This document shows positions 25,373 to 34,321 of a stretch of 59,066 nucleotides of DNA, one piece after another. Position 1 is the stretch's first letter. Every line of letters starts with the position of its first letter. A model generated the notes under the pieces. It made no database searches. It worked only from the letters and a program-made list of their open reading frames with translations, and had not been told where the DNA came from. Both the position numbers and the translations under genes were made by a program. Origin of the DNA: an uncultured Oscillospiraceae bacterium (GTDB lineage Bacteria; Bacillota; Clostridia; Oscillospirales; Oscillospiraceae); assembly GCA_947629915.1 (NCBI GenBank), contig CANRFN010000023.1:1-59066 (forward strand). The letters run 5' to 3'.

Positions 25373-25902
25373 CAGACATGATTGATACTGCCAAGATCAA
25401 GAGGCTGCCGCCAACCTTGACGCAAGAGCAGCTGGAGGAATTGAAACGGGCCAGGTCTATGCCAATCACCTTCGATGAGGACTGCCCGGAGCTCACCAGG
25501 GAACAGGCAATGCAGTTTCATCCATTGAAGAATACTGGAAGTAAAAGTAAGCTGCTAACTGCACCACAAGCACTTGCCATCCTGGGCGAGGTCTATGCAT
25601 CCTGCAAGGACATCTTCACATCCGGTATCCAGGACGCCTTCCTGTATGGCTCCCATGCCCGGGGAGACTATCATGAGGATTCTGATGTGGACATCCTTCT
25701 CACCGTGGATGAAGTCCGGGAGGAGATTGTCAGGCACTGGAGAGAGGTATCTGCTGTATCAAGCAGGCTGAGCTTGAAGTATGACGTCACGGTGTCTGTG
25801 ACGGTGAAGCCGCTGGACGAGTTTCGCCGGTATGCGGATGTGCTGCCCTTCTACAAGAATGTCCTGCGGGAAGGAATTCGGTACGATGCACAGCGTGTGT
25901 GA
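25369..25902 (+). CDS. MNT-type nucleotidyltransferase with antitoxin-like N-terminal segment
   Basis: A 177-aa protein. Residues about 80-177 form a minimal nucleotidyltransferase domain: LYGSHARGDYHEDSDVDILL carries the GS and DxD catalytic residues. The N-terminal part (about 14-55) reads LTQEQLEELKRARSMPITFD and then EDCPELTREQ, a motif common in small antitoxin-like proteins of Clostridia. ATG 25369 overlaps the ATPase stop (ATGA), so production is coupled. MNT domains often modify HEPN toxins, but no HEPN gene is adjacent. The combination with an AAA_15 ATPase points to a defence or toxin-antitoxin role; this is inference. Confidence 0.8.
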   Translation: MTDMIDTAKIKRLPPTLTQEQLEELKRARSMPITFDEDCPELTREQAMQFHPLKNTGSKSKLLTAPQALAILGEVYASCKDIFTSGIQDAFLYGSHARGDYHEDSDVDILLTVDEVREEIVRHWREVSAVSSRLSLKYDVTVSVTVKPLDEFRRYADVLPFYKNVLREGIRYDAQRV

Positions 25903-25931
25903 GGGGCGGCAATAAAAACTTGCACTGGGCA

Positions 25932-25971
25932 AAAATCGCTCCCATGCACGCTTTGCATGGGAGCGGTTTTT
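25932..25971 (+). terminator. Terminator of the ATPase-nucleotidyltransferase pair
   Basis: CGCTCCCATGCA pairs with TGCATGGGAGCG, is preceded by AAAAAT and followed by GTTTTT, 35 bases after the stop. Confidence 0.85.
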
Positions 25972-26808
25972 CTTTGCGGTGAACCGATATCTGCTGTGCG
26001 TAGGGACGCATGCGGGCAGTAACGAAATGCTTCGATCGTCCTGCCCTACGGATTGTCCACCCGTTCTATGACACAGGTGTGGTGTTTATACCCTTCTTTT
26101 TTCCTGTCCTTTTCATAGCTGATTCCCACCAGAAGCGCACTGGGATAGCCATGTGCAAGTCCGGCATACTGCCGCTTTTTGATCTGCTCGATTGCAGTAT
26201 CTGCGGTTTTGTCCCATTTGAGCTCAATGATGATGGGCGTCAGCATCCTGGTCGTGCCAGGCCTGGGGAGGTAGACGATGTCTGCAAACCCTTTCCCTTT
26301 AGGAAATTCCCGGTGGAAGGAGTAGTCTCTGTCGATAAATCCCTTGTAGGACGTAAGGACAGCGCAAGCCAGATCATTCTCCCGGTTGTAGCTGTAGACG
26401 CTGGAATATAGGTCGTGGTTTTGCTCCAGAATTTGTGCTACTCCGTCTGCATCCTCTAAGAGCGTCATTTGCAAAAGCTCTTTGGAAAGAGCCATAATCT
26501 TGTAGGCTGGGTTATTCTTTGCTTGGGCCAACGTGTTGAGAAACTCTTCGGCCACTTCCAGGTTGGGAATGTGAACCTTGCCGTCCTGATAGGAGAGGTA
26601 ACCCAGGTGCACCAAGGCAGTTAAAGCTGTGTCCAGATTTCCGAAATCTGTGAGATCGATGCCCTTTTTGTCGATGGTGACGTCAACAGAGTCTCCTGCC
26701 AGAAGGTCCTTAACTGCTTGTTGAAACGCGGGATCTACAGCGTTCATGAGATCCAGGAGATCCGTGGCTGAGCCAGTCGCCTCCCAGTAGCTTTCAAAAT
26801 GCTTATTG

Positions 26809-27127
26809 AACTAACCGCTTCGCGGGGTGGGCATGGCTTCCAGCTTGGGCAATTCTAATCGCGGGGCCTTGCGCGATCGCTCATAATGTGGTAGAATGGG
26901 CAATGCAATTAAGCGTCAAGCATGAATACGCCCAATATGGCCCCGCTTGGTACAGCACTTGATTACTGTCTGTTTTAAATTACTAGGAAGCTTTTTGATA
27001 GCACCCTGTAATCAGATTGGTGGCTGCGGATGCCCGCGCTTAGTTCAATAAGATTATCAGAATTATCAACCAGCCTTTTCAAGGCTGGTTTTACTTTACG
27101 ATAATTCTGATAATCTGCTATTAATTG
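26809..27127. mobile_element. 319-bp non-coding insertion with internal palindromes (MITE/PATE-like)
   Basis: The insertion is flanked by ATTG on both sides, either a 4-bp target duplication or a shared target. It has no reading frame. Structures: CTTATTGAACTAACCGC at its left edge (26802-26818, including target bases) is inverted at 27036-27052 with one mismatch. GCGGGGCC (26860-26867) pairs with GGCCCCGC (26938-26945). 27052-27115 forms a long hairpin (16-bp stem plus a 10-bp inner stem). Subterminal hairpins without classical terminal repeats suit a non-autonomous IS200/IS605-like element; a MITE of another family is possible. Confidence 0.65.
27052..27115. repeat. Long nested hairpin in the insertion
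   Basis: GATTATCAGAATTATC (27052-27067) is perfectly inverted at 27100-27115. Inside, AACCAGCCTT (27068-27077) is inverted at 27081-27090. Confidence 0.85.
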
Positions 27128-28065
27128 TTGAGCGCCTTTACCACTGAAGCGGGACAGTACACAGAGCCCACTGTGCCAAATGGATAGCCTTCATACCAGG
27201 CCTTCATGTCCTGAAGTGGCATCTGCGCTCGGTGGCACAATGCGGCTACCTCGCTCTCCGTGAACCCGGTATACGCAGCAAACTGGCGGGGATCTACCAT
27301 GGTAAATTCCGGGAAGTTGTTAAGGCCAGACTGGGTTTCCTTCTTCGGGATGGGCAGGATTCCGGTCATATAGACGAGTTCAATGCAAGGAGAAACGCGG
27401 GCATTTTTGAAGAGACCCACGAGAAAGCTGGTAAAGCGTTTCTTCAACGTTGCTTTGCATTTCTCCTCCCTGTAGATGACATCCCACTCATCAAAGAGAA
27501 GGATGAATTTGGTGCCATGGGCTTTATGAATTGCACGCAGGGAACGAGACAGGCTGTTTTCTTTGCCGCGAACTTCTTCGGGATAGGTTTCTGCCAGCTC
27601 GGCGTTGATATTTTCGCTGATATAACTCGTAAAAGAGCGCACACGGTCGTCTTCGATGGCATCCTTATACATTCCTTGGATGTCTACGGAGAGGACAACG
27701 TGCTTGTTGAGATGCTCTTCGAAGGACGGATCCTTTTCGATCTCCAAACCGTGAAAGTACTCTCTCGAATCACATCCACTGCTGTAGTAGGCTTCCAGCA
27801 TGGAGACGGCTGAGGTCTTGCCAAACCGTCTTGGCCGGCTGACTACAATCCTGCAATCGCCTGTGCCCAGGAGGGCATTTGTCAGGCGAATGAGGCCTGA
27901 CTTATCTACATAATATTCGTTTGTCTTGTCCGTGGCAAAGTTTTCAAAGCCAGGGTTGACGTAGATGCCCATGCCCATTCCAAAAGCCCCTCCTCTACAA
28001 CATTCGTTGAGACCGCCAAATTATGGATTTGTGTGAGTGAAAAAGGGGTTGCTGTGCCGGTTCAG

Positions 28066-28175
28066 AATTCTCATCGAGAAACCCCTTGTAGGACGTGATG
28101 ACAGTGCAAGCCAGATTATTCTCCTGATTGTAGGAGTAGATACTGGAGCATATGCCGTGATTCTCTCTTTTGAAA
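28066..28175 (-). pseudogene. Relic of AAA-ATPase-like/nuclease family gene (relic b)
   Basis: On the minus strand this reads ENHGICSSIYSYNQENNLAC followed by TVITSYKGFLDE. This matches the ENHDIFASVYTYNQENDLAC ... VVITSYKALI section of the intact copies just before their nuclease core. Only about 35 codons remain, with unrelated sequence on both sides. The remainder of 27979-28431 contains nothing that I can support as a gene. Confidence 0.75.
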
Positions 28176-28431
28176 TAAATGAGGCCCCAGGATTTAGCTG
28201 ACCCCGTATCCTTGGGGCGCTTACTACCAGGGGCCTGTTAAGTATATATCACAGCGCTGCTACGGTTGCAGTATACACCAGTGAGTTTGAGATGTCAATT
28301 GCTTTTTGCGAGATTCTTGAAAAATTAAAAACAGAAATTAAATATTGTTAACAGTTCGGACGAGGGGCAGGTCTCTGGACTCACACACCCGAAAGATGCC
28401 GCCAAGGGAGGGATTTTCTTCCCCCACATGG

Positions 28432-28460
28432 TTGACCTTTCCCCTCATCTGGCGCATAAT
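28432..28460 (+). promoter_or_regulatory. Promoter of the helicase-TIR operon
   Basis: TTGACC (28432-28437), 17-base spacer, CATAAT (28455-28460), 36 bases before the ATG at 28496. Confidence 0.6.
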
Positions 28461-28495
28461 GAGGCAGAAAAGAGACCGCATGAGGGGGGAACACC

Positions 28496-30550
28496 ATGGG
28501 AGAGAGAACCTGGGAGAGCGCCGGGGCCGTGGCAGCTCGCAGCTTCACAAGGGATGCCCTGCACAGCCGCCCGCCCCGGCTGAAGACCGGATTTTCCAAA
28601 CTGGATGCGCTGCTGGGCGGCGGCATCACGCCGGGGGTCATGGTGCTGGGCGCCAGTCCTGGCCTGGGCAAGAGCACCCTGGCCCTGCAGATCGCGGCAA
28701 ATGTCTCCTCGGGGGAGAACCGGGTGCCCGTCCTGCTGTACAGCCTGGAGATGCCCCGGGACAGACTGGTGGCGAAGCTTCAGAGCCGGCAGCTGTTCCA
28801 ATGGGGCGTCCAGAAGAGAGGGCTCCCGGCCAATCTGGAGGCCGCCGCCTCGTACCTCACCGCTGATGCGTTCTTCCAGCCGGAGACCACGGATAAACTG
28901 GACGATGCGGCTTGGGCTGAGATCAATAGGGCCCAGCAGGAGATTGGGGAGCTCTACATCCGGGACAACCTCCGCTCCGCCGAAGAGATCCGCCAGGACG
29001 TCCAAAGCTTCCGTGAGGACCGGGCAAAAGGCGGAGACAACCGGGTGCCCATGGTGATCGTGGACTACCTGCAGATCCTGTCCAATCCCACCGGGAGGCG
29101 GTCTGTGGGGGAGAGACAGATGGTGGAGGAGAACCTGAACCAGCTGTCTGTGCTGGCCCGTGGAAGCGATGGCGTGCCCCTTCTCCTGATCAGTTCTCTG
29201 AGCCGGGCCGGATACGGCGGCCCGGTGCGGATGGAGAACTTCAAGGAGACCGGCGGCATCGAGTACAACGCAGACCTGCTGCTGGGCCTGCAGTTCACCG
29301 CGGCCAATGAGAGCGCCGGCCTGGACCTCACTGCGTTGAAGAACAAGTTCCCCCGGGAAGTGGAGCTTGTGGCATTGAAGCAGCGGTACGGCAGCAGCGG
29401 AGGACGAGTGAAACTCCTGTACTACGCCCCCTTCGACTGCTTTCTGGAGCCCTCTGCCCCAATCTCGACCGGTGCCGCAGCTCCTGTATCGGCCGAACAG
29501 ACTGTGGAGAAGACTGCACCCAAAGCCTCGGAGCCGGTCTCCGTGCCGGCGGCAGCTGCGGGAGAGAAGAGTGCTTTGGAGAAGCCCGCAGACGAGGAGA
29601 AAAAGGCTGAGACCGCCCCGGCGGAGAAAACCCCTGGGAAGCGGCGCAGCCCCATCGGGTACTTCAACAACACCAAGGTGGCCAACGAGATCCGCAAGGG
29701 ACACCAGGAGCGGGTGGAGGACGGCTGGACCAAGTGCGAGGTGTCCCGGGAGGGCGCAGAGGACAAGCTGTACGTCCGGTATCAGCTCAGCGGGCCGATC
29801 TCCGCCTTTGACATGGATGTCCTGGACGCCCTGTCCACCCTCTGGGAGCAGAGCGAGGAGACGTTCACAGCCCGGCAGCTGTTGGTGGCCCTCACCGGAG
29901 ACAGCGCGATCACCGCCACCAAACAGAAGGTGGAGGAGGTCCGGGACGTGCTGCAGCGGCTGCGCACCACGGAGATCACCCTGGACTGCACGGATGAGAT
30001 CGTGGCCCGCAAAGGCGCCCAGCCCGGAGAGCAGGTGCTGGTGCAGGGCCCCATGGTCTCCCTGGAGGACACAGAGACCGGATACCGCTTTGCCAAACGG
30101 GACGTCCGGGAACTCATCCCCCTCTGGTGGTACGCCGGACAGCTGGGCCAGGTCATCTCCTTCCCGCAGGTGTTGCTGTCTGCCAGGGAGAAAGGGGCGA
30201 GAAAACCCCAGGACACGGTGGAGAGCATCCTGTTGAAGCGCCTTCTGATCCGCAGGCTGGAGATCTATCGGGCCAACACCCACCTCAGCATGAACGTCTT
30301 CCGGTGTGTGCCGAAGAACCGGGCGCGAGACCAGGGCTTGCTCCGGCAGCTGGGGATCTATGAGGGGGATCTGAGATCCAATCCGGTGCTGAACAAGGCG
30401 GTGAAGCGGGTGCACGAGAAGCTGCTGCAGGAGATGGAGCGGCTGCAAAAGCTGGGATACATCGCGGCGTACCAGGCACTGGATGCAGACGGCATCAAGG
30501 TGGTAAGCCTGGGGACCGATCCCATGGAGCTCTTTGAGATCATACGGTAG
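28496..30550 (+). CDS. DnaB-like RecA-fold ATPase with a replication-initiator-like C-terminus
   Basis: A 684-aa protein. Residues about 25-315 form a DnaB C-terminal (replicative helicase) ATPase: Walker A GASPGLGKST (52-61), LLYSLEMPRDRL (80-91), Walker B VIVDYLQIL (187-195) and KQRYGSSGG near 297. The DnaB N-terminal domain is missing. A Pro/Ala/Glu/Lys-rich linker (about 318-385) leads to a C-terminal domain (about 385-684) with GPISAFDMDVLDALSTLW and FTARQLLVALTGDS. This looks like a winged-helix plasmid or phage replication initiator; the similarity is from memory of such proteins. ATG 28496 follows GAGGGGGGAA. It is followed after 86 bases by the TIR gene on the same strand. Confidence 0.8.
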   Translation: MGERTWESAGAVAARSFTRDALHSRPPRLKTGFSKLDALLGGGITPGVMVLGASPGLGKSTLALQIAANVSSGENRVPVLLYSLEMPRDRLVAKLQSRQLFQWGVQKRGLPANLEAAASYLTADAFFQPETTDKLDDAAWAEINRAQQEIGELYIRDNLRSAEEIRQDVQSFREDRAKGGDNRVPMVIVDYLQILSNPTGRRSVGERQMVEENLNQLSVLARGSDGVPLLLISSLSRAGYGGPVRMENFKETGGIEYNADLLLGLQFTAANESAGLDLTALKNKFPREVELVALKQRYGSSGGRVKLLYYAPFDCFLEPSAPISTGAAAPVSAEQTVEKTAPKASEPVSVPAAAAGEKSALEKPADEEKKAETAPAEKTPGKRRSPIGYFNNTKVANEIRKGHQERVEDGWTKCEVSREGAEDKLYVRYQLSGPISAFDMDVLDALSTLWEQSEETFTARQLLVALTGDSAITATKQKVEEVRDVLQRLRTTEITLDCTDEIVARKGAQPGEQVLVQGPMVSLEDTETGYRFAKRDVRELIPLWWYAGQLGQVISFPQVLLSAREKGARKPQDTVESILLKRLLIRRLEIYRANTHLSMNVFRCVPKNRARDQGLLRQLGIYEGDLRSNPVLNKAVKRVHEKLLQEMERLQKLGYIAAYQALDADGIKVVSLGTDPMELFEIIR

Positions 30551-30636
30551 GGACCGCGCCGTGCCCTGTGAGGGAGAGAAAAGCTGCATCTTGATCGGCG
30601 GTTTCCGTTCCCACGAGAGAAGGAGGGATCCCCTGC

Positions 30637-32076
30637 ATGAAGCGCATCTTTATCAGCCACTCCAGCCGGGATGGGGAGACTGCCCGCTCCCTTTGCGACA
30701 CCCTGGAGTCTCTGGGCTATCCCTGCTGGATCGCGCCCAGGGACATCTCCTACGGCGAGATGTGGGCGGAGAGGATTGCAGACAGCCTCATCCATGAGAC
30801 CATGCTCTTCGTCTTCCTGCTGAGCAACCAGTCCAATGCGTCCCGGCAGGTGCTCAAGGAGATCAACATCGTTCTCAACTACAACATCCCCATGGTCATA
30901 TTGCGCATCGAGCATGTCCCCCAACTGATCCTCTCCCTGGTCTACTACCTGAGCAACCTCCATATCTACAACTGTGAAAACCAGGGGACCTCGGAGGAGA
31001 TCTCCAGCATGGCGGGCATTGTGCAGCGGAGAGCGGAGGAAGCCAGATCAGAGGGAAAACCGGTGCCGGAGGCCGTTCCGGAGCGGAGAGAAACGCCCAT
31101 CCAACATGCCAATGTCACCCGGGAGCTGGAGGCCATGTTCCAGGAAATCCAGGGGAAGGAGCCGGTACTGCCCCAGGCGAACAAAGCCCGGCTGTATCAG
31201 ATCATGGCCCGCAATCTGGTCCGCTTCTGGGATGAGCACCCGGAGGAGCCAGACCAGGAGAAGGGGCTTTCTCCACAGGAGCCGGAAGACCAGATGGATC
31301 CATTCCACGCCTCCCTCCGGGACAAATCCTTCACGCTGCCTGGGCGAGAGGACGAGCAGACCCTGGCGTTCCTTACCGCGATCCGGATCGATCCCCAGAC
31401 CAAGACAAAGCGCTGCCGGGCCGTAGAGCTGGAGCGCAAGACCAAAGTCCAGGCGGACGGCACCCTCCTTCAGACCTTTACGGTGACCAGAGACACCCGG
31501 GGGCCCTGCCCGGTGCTCCTGTTCACCTTCCTGATCGACCGGAACGGTGTGATGAGCAACATGGCCTTCCTGGATGCGGAGACGATACAGATCTCCAAAT
31601 GTCCGCAGTCCATGCCCTTTGCGGAGTTCCCTCAGCCGGACCCCGGAGAGAAGGCCGTCTCATATCGTGCCGATCCGAATTCCGCCGTCATCGTTGTGGA
31701 TCCGGAGACCCTCCAGGCCGTCCACACCCGGCAGGTCCGCAACGAGGAGACAGGGCAGGAAGAGACCGTCATGGACCTGATCCCCGGGAGGAGGTACTTC
31801 TCCTTCCTGTGCGGCCCCAAGGGGGAGCCGGAAGAGGCCACTGCGGGAATGATCGGGTACGGGTACTACATGGGCGAGTACGGCCTGAAGCGCAACTGGC
31901 TGGAGGCGGCGGACTGGCTGATGCAGGCTGGAGATCCGGAGTCCTCCTACTATCTGGGGTACATCTTCACCAAGGATCCCCTGCTCCGGGATCCGGACCT
32001 GGCCCGGGAGTTCCTTACGGCTGCTCTGGAGGGCGGTATCGCCCAGGCAAAGGACCTGTTGGACGCCCTTCCCTGA
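30637..32076 (+). CDS. TIR domain protein with C-terminal Sel1-like repeats
   Basis: A 479-aa protein. The TIR domain occupies residues about 1-120: KRIFISHSSRDGETARSLCD, then GYPCWIAPRDISYGEMWAE, and SNASRQVLKEINIVL with E75 in the place of the catalytic glutamate of NAD-cleaving TIRs. Residues about 120-390 are a central region of unknown fold. The C-terminus has one or two Sel1-like helical repeats (YGYYMGEYGLKRNWLEAADW, SYYLGYIFTKDP, LAREFLTAALEGG). The start ATG has AAGGAGGG upstream. TIR proteins with such sensors often act in anti-phage defence by depleting NAD or making a signal nucleotide. Co-expression with the DnaB-like ATPase is inferred from spacing. Confidence 0.85.
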   Translation: MKRIFISHSSRDGETARSLCDTLESLGYPCWIAPRDISYGEMWAERIADSLIHETMLFVFLLSNQSNASRQVLKEINIVLNYNIPMVILRIEHVPQLILSLVYYLSNLHIYNCENQGTSEEISSMAGIVQRRAEEARSEGKPVPEAVPERRETPIQHANVTRELEAMFQEIQGKEPVLPQANKARLYQIMARNLVRFWDEHPEEPDQEKGLSPQEPEDQMDPFHASLRDKSFTLPGREDEQTLAFLTAIRIDPQTKTKRCRAVELERKTKVQADGTLLQTFTVTRDTRGPCPVLLFTFLIDRNGVMSNMAFLDAETIQISKCPQSMPFAEFPQPDPGEKAVSYRADPNSAVIVVDPETLQAVHTRQVRNEETGQEETVMDLIPGRRYFSFLCGPKGEPEEATAGMIGYGYYMGEYGLKRNWLEAADWLMQAGDPESSYYLGYIFTKDPLLRDPDLAREFLTAALEGGIAQAKDLLDALP

Positions 32077-32169
32077 TGGGACTGGCCCCACAGTCTAAAT
32101 CCGTATCCCTCAGGACAAATTCATACGGCCTGCCAGACCCAGTGAAAAAGATGGGCACTGGCAAAAATC

Positions 32170-32206
32170 AGGGCCCCGGCAGCACATGATGTGCTGCCGG
32201 GGCCCT
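32170..32206 (-). terminator. Strong terminator, end of the TraG-ClpP operon
   Basis: A near-perfect stem of about 17 bp over 32170-32206. On the minus strand it is followed by GATTTTTG. The plus strand has only A after it, though the helicase-TIR transcript also reads into the hairpin. Confidence 0.8.
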
Positions 32207-32297
32207 AAAAAACGGCCTCCGGACTGCGCTGGGCGCTGTCCGAAGGCCAAATGTATGGGGGGAGAGTGGGCAAAAGCGGGGTTGTCCCGCCTGTCCC

Positions 32298-33635
32298 TTA
32301 CGGGCGCTCAGGCTGGGGGCAGTCCTGGGACACCGAGGCACCGGGCACCGGGCTGGCCTGGGCGGCCGCTTCCGGGAGGTAGAGGTACATGGGGTGGCTG
32401 GTGAGGTCGTATGGGGTGACGCGGCGGCCGCAGGAGCCCCGGGTGAAGAGGTATGCCTCGGTGAGGGGCATGTTCAGGATGGAGTCCACGGTGCGGTTGG
32501 CCTTCACGCTGATCTGGCGGGCGGTCTCCACGTCCTGGCCGCCCAGGTACAGGAGGTTGTCGCAGTTGTTGATGATGGTCTGGGCCTGGGCGTGGCCGTA
32601 GAGGCCCTCCAACTGGGTGATGCTCTGCAGGATGATGCTCACCATGATCTCCCGGCTGCGGATGACGCTGACGATCTTGTCGAAGTCGGGTACGAAGGCG
32701 TTGGTGGCGAAGTCGTCCAGGATGAGGCGCACCGGCACCGGCAGGCGGCTGTCCAGGTAGTCCTCATCGGCGCTGCGGCAGAGGCACTGCAGGGCCTGGG
32801 TGTACAGCAGGCTCACCAGGCTATCCATGGAGCGGTCCGTGTCGCTGATGGAGAGGAAGGCTGCGGTGTGCTCCCGGCCCAGGTCTGCAAAGCGGATGCG
32901 GTTGGAGCGGGTGTACACATGGTTGCAGCCCCCGGTGCTCACGCCGTGGAGGTGTTCGGTGAGAAAGCTCAGGATGCAGGCCTCGGTCTTCTCTGCGGTG
33001 CGGTTGCCCTGGAACTGGCGGTACGTGCGGGCGGTGAAGCTCTTCGGGCGGCTCATCAGGATCTCGTCCAGCAGCGCATAGGTGGTGCCGTTGGACAGCC
33101 CGCTGGCCAGCTCCATCACCACGTTCAGGGTGTGCTCCTCTGCGGGAAGGCACTCCAGGGTGTAGGAGATGAGGGCGGCGAGGTAGACCCGGGCGGTGTC
33201 CTCCCAGTACGGGTCCTTGGCCGTCTTGGTGGGGCAGAGGGCGTTGGCGATGGTGAGGATGTCCTGCTCGTTGTACTCCCGGCGCTCCTCATCGTAGCGG
33301 ATGAAGTCCAGGGGGTTGTATCCATCGGAGTCGTAGAGGTTCTTCATGTTGATGTGCAGCACCTTGTACCCGTTCTGACGGAGGATGGGGCCCAGCTTCC
33401 GGGCCAGGTTGCCCTTGGTATCCGCCACGATCAGGCTCTCGTTGCACTGCAGAATGTTGGGGATCACGTAGCCCCGGGTCTTGCCAGCGCCGCTGGGGCC
33501 GATGATGAGGTCGTTGTTGTTGAGCCGGGTGGCCCAGGTGTCGTTGGACATCAGCACGCCCTGCGCCAGGATGCGGTGGCCCATCTTGCGGTTGTTGCTG
33601 CTCATGTTGCTGTTCATGATACCGTTCTTCATCAT
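32298..33635 (-). CDS. TraG/VirD4-like coupling ATPase, soluble short form
   Basis: About 445 aa. It has the type IV coupling protein layout: NDLIIGPSGAGKTRGYVIPN with Walker A at 46-53, ESLIVADTKGNLARKL, a Walker B-like LILDDFATNAFVPDF (DD in place of the usual DE), ILQSITQLEGLYG and NCDNLLYLGGQD. The N-terminal membrane segments normal for VirD4/TraG are absent, so it may be cytoplasmic or recruit another anchor. The start is ATG 33635 because GAAAGGACG lies upstream; an ATG at 33680 lacks one. It lies downstream of the ClpP-like gene in a three-gene set. No relaxase or mating-channel genes are in the window, so conjugation cannot be claimed from this piece. Confidence 0.8.
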   Translation of the reverse strand: MMKNGIMNSNMSSNNRKMGHRILAQGVLMSNDTWATRLNNNDLIIGPSGAGKTRGYVIPNILQCNESLIVADTKGNLARKLGPILRQNGYKVLHINMKNLYDSDGYNPLDFIRYDEERREYNEQDILTIANALCPTKTAKDPYWEDTARVYLAALISYTLECLPAEEHTLNVVMELASGLSNGTTYALLDEILMSRPKSFTARTYRQFQGNRTAEKTEACILSFLTEHLHGVSTGGCNHVYTRSNRIRFADLGREHTAAFLSISDTDRSMDSLVSLLYTQALQCLCRSADEDYLDSRLPVPVRLILDDFATNAFVPDFDKIVSVIRSREIMVSIILQSITQLEGLYGHAQAQTIINNCDNLLYLGGQDVETARQISVKANRTVDSILNMPLTEAYLFTRGSCGRRVTPYDLTSHPMYLYLPEAAAQASPVPGASVSQDCPQPERP

Positions 33636-33687
33636 TTTGATCGTCCTTTCGTTCATTGGATGTTCGGGATTCTTGTCCATGGCGGGA

Positions 33688-34272
33688 TCAGAGGGTGTCG
33701 ATCACCCGGTCTGCCAGGCCGAAGGAGACCGCCTCCTCCGCCTCGAACCAGGTGTCCATGCAGGTCTTCTCGTAGATCTCCTCCAGGGTGTGGCCGCTGT
33801 GCTTGGCGAGGATGGAGGCGGTGAGCTCCCGGACCTTCAGGATGCGGTCTGCCGCGTCCTTGATCTTCAGGGCGCTGCCCGCGAGGCCGGGGGTGAGGGG
33901 GTCATGGATCATCACCCGGGCGTGGGGCAGCATCTCCCGCACATCGCCGGATGCGAAGAGCAGGGCGGCCATGCTGGCGGCGTCCCCCACGCAGACGGTG
34001 CGGATGGGGCAGTGCACCGCCCGGAGGACATCATACAGAGCCAGGCCGCTGGAGACCTCGCCGCCGGGGCTGTTGATGAAGATGGTGATCTGCTCTCCAG
34101 GGGCCTCCCGGGCTAGATAGCGGACCTGGGAGATGATGGCGTTCACGGAGGCGGCGGTGATCTCGCCCAGGCACTCGATCTCCCGGTGCATGAGCATCTC
34201 GTCCTGGATGTCGTAGAAGTAGTAGCCATTGCTGGTCTCGCGGATGATGCGCGGGGTGTCTGGATATGTCAT
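33688..34272 (-). CDS. clpP: ClpP-like serine protease of a mobile element
   Basis: A 194-aa protein of the ClpP family with an intact triad: S100 in GDAASMAALL, H123 in ARVMIHDP and D173 in CMDTWFEAEEA. The oxyanion region INSPGGEV is also present. The N-terminus is atypical (TYPDTPRIIRETSNGYYFYD), and there is no adjacent clpX, so it is unlikely to be the housekeeping ClpP. It sits between the coupling ATPase and an unknown 491-aa protein on the minus strand. AGAAAGGAA precedes ATG 34272. Proteases of this kind in mobile elements may process element proteins. Confidence 0.87.
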   Translation of the reverse strand: MTYPDTPRIIRETSNGYYFYDIQDEMLMHREIECLGEITAASVNAIISQVRYLAREAPGEQITIFINSPGGEVSSGLALYDVLRAVHCPIRTVCVGDAASMAALLFASGDVREMLPHARVMIHDPLTPGLAGSALKIKDAADRILKVRELTASILAKHSGHTLEEIYEKTCMDTWFEAEEAVSFGLADRVIDTL

Positions 34273-34321
34273 GTGGCAGGTTCCTTTCTGATTTGAATTT
34301 GGAGGTATTCGTGGGGTGTTA

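Larger units (their letters stand above)
26046..27978 (-). pseudogene. AAA-ATPase-like/nuclease family gene split by a 319-bp insertion (copy 3)
   Basis: The N-terminal part (27978-27128) encodes RPRRFGKT, DEWD, GFTESEVAALC and WYEGYPFGTVGSVYCPASVV, ends KALNN and meets TAA inside the insertion. The C-terminal part (26804-26046) resumes with KHFESYWEATGSATDLLDLM and contains the nuclease residues GFADIVYLPRP ... IIIELKWDK. Removing 319 bp between the two ATTG copies (26805-26808, 27124-27127) rejoins NN-KHF in frame and gives 537 codons, as in the intact copies (536 and 540 aa). The start ATG 27978 (or 27972) has GAGGAGGGG upstream. The two halves could still be made separately, since ATG 26747 opens the second. 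Confidence 0.85.

Noticed and set aside
26809..27127. The 319-bp insertion as a self-splicing group I or group II intron
   Set aside because: No placement of its ends gives a terminal G (group I) or a GTGYG...AY pattern (group II), and no conserved core was seen.
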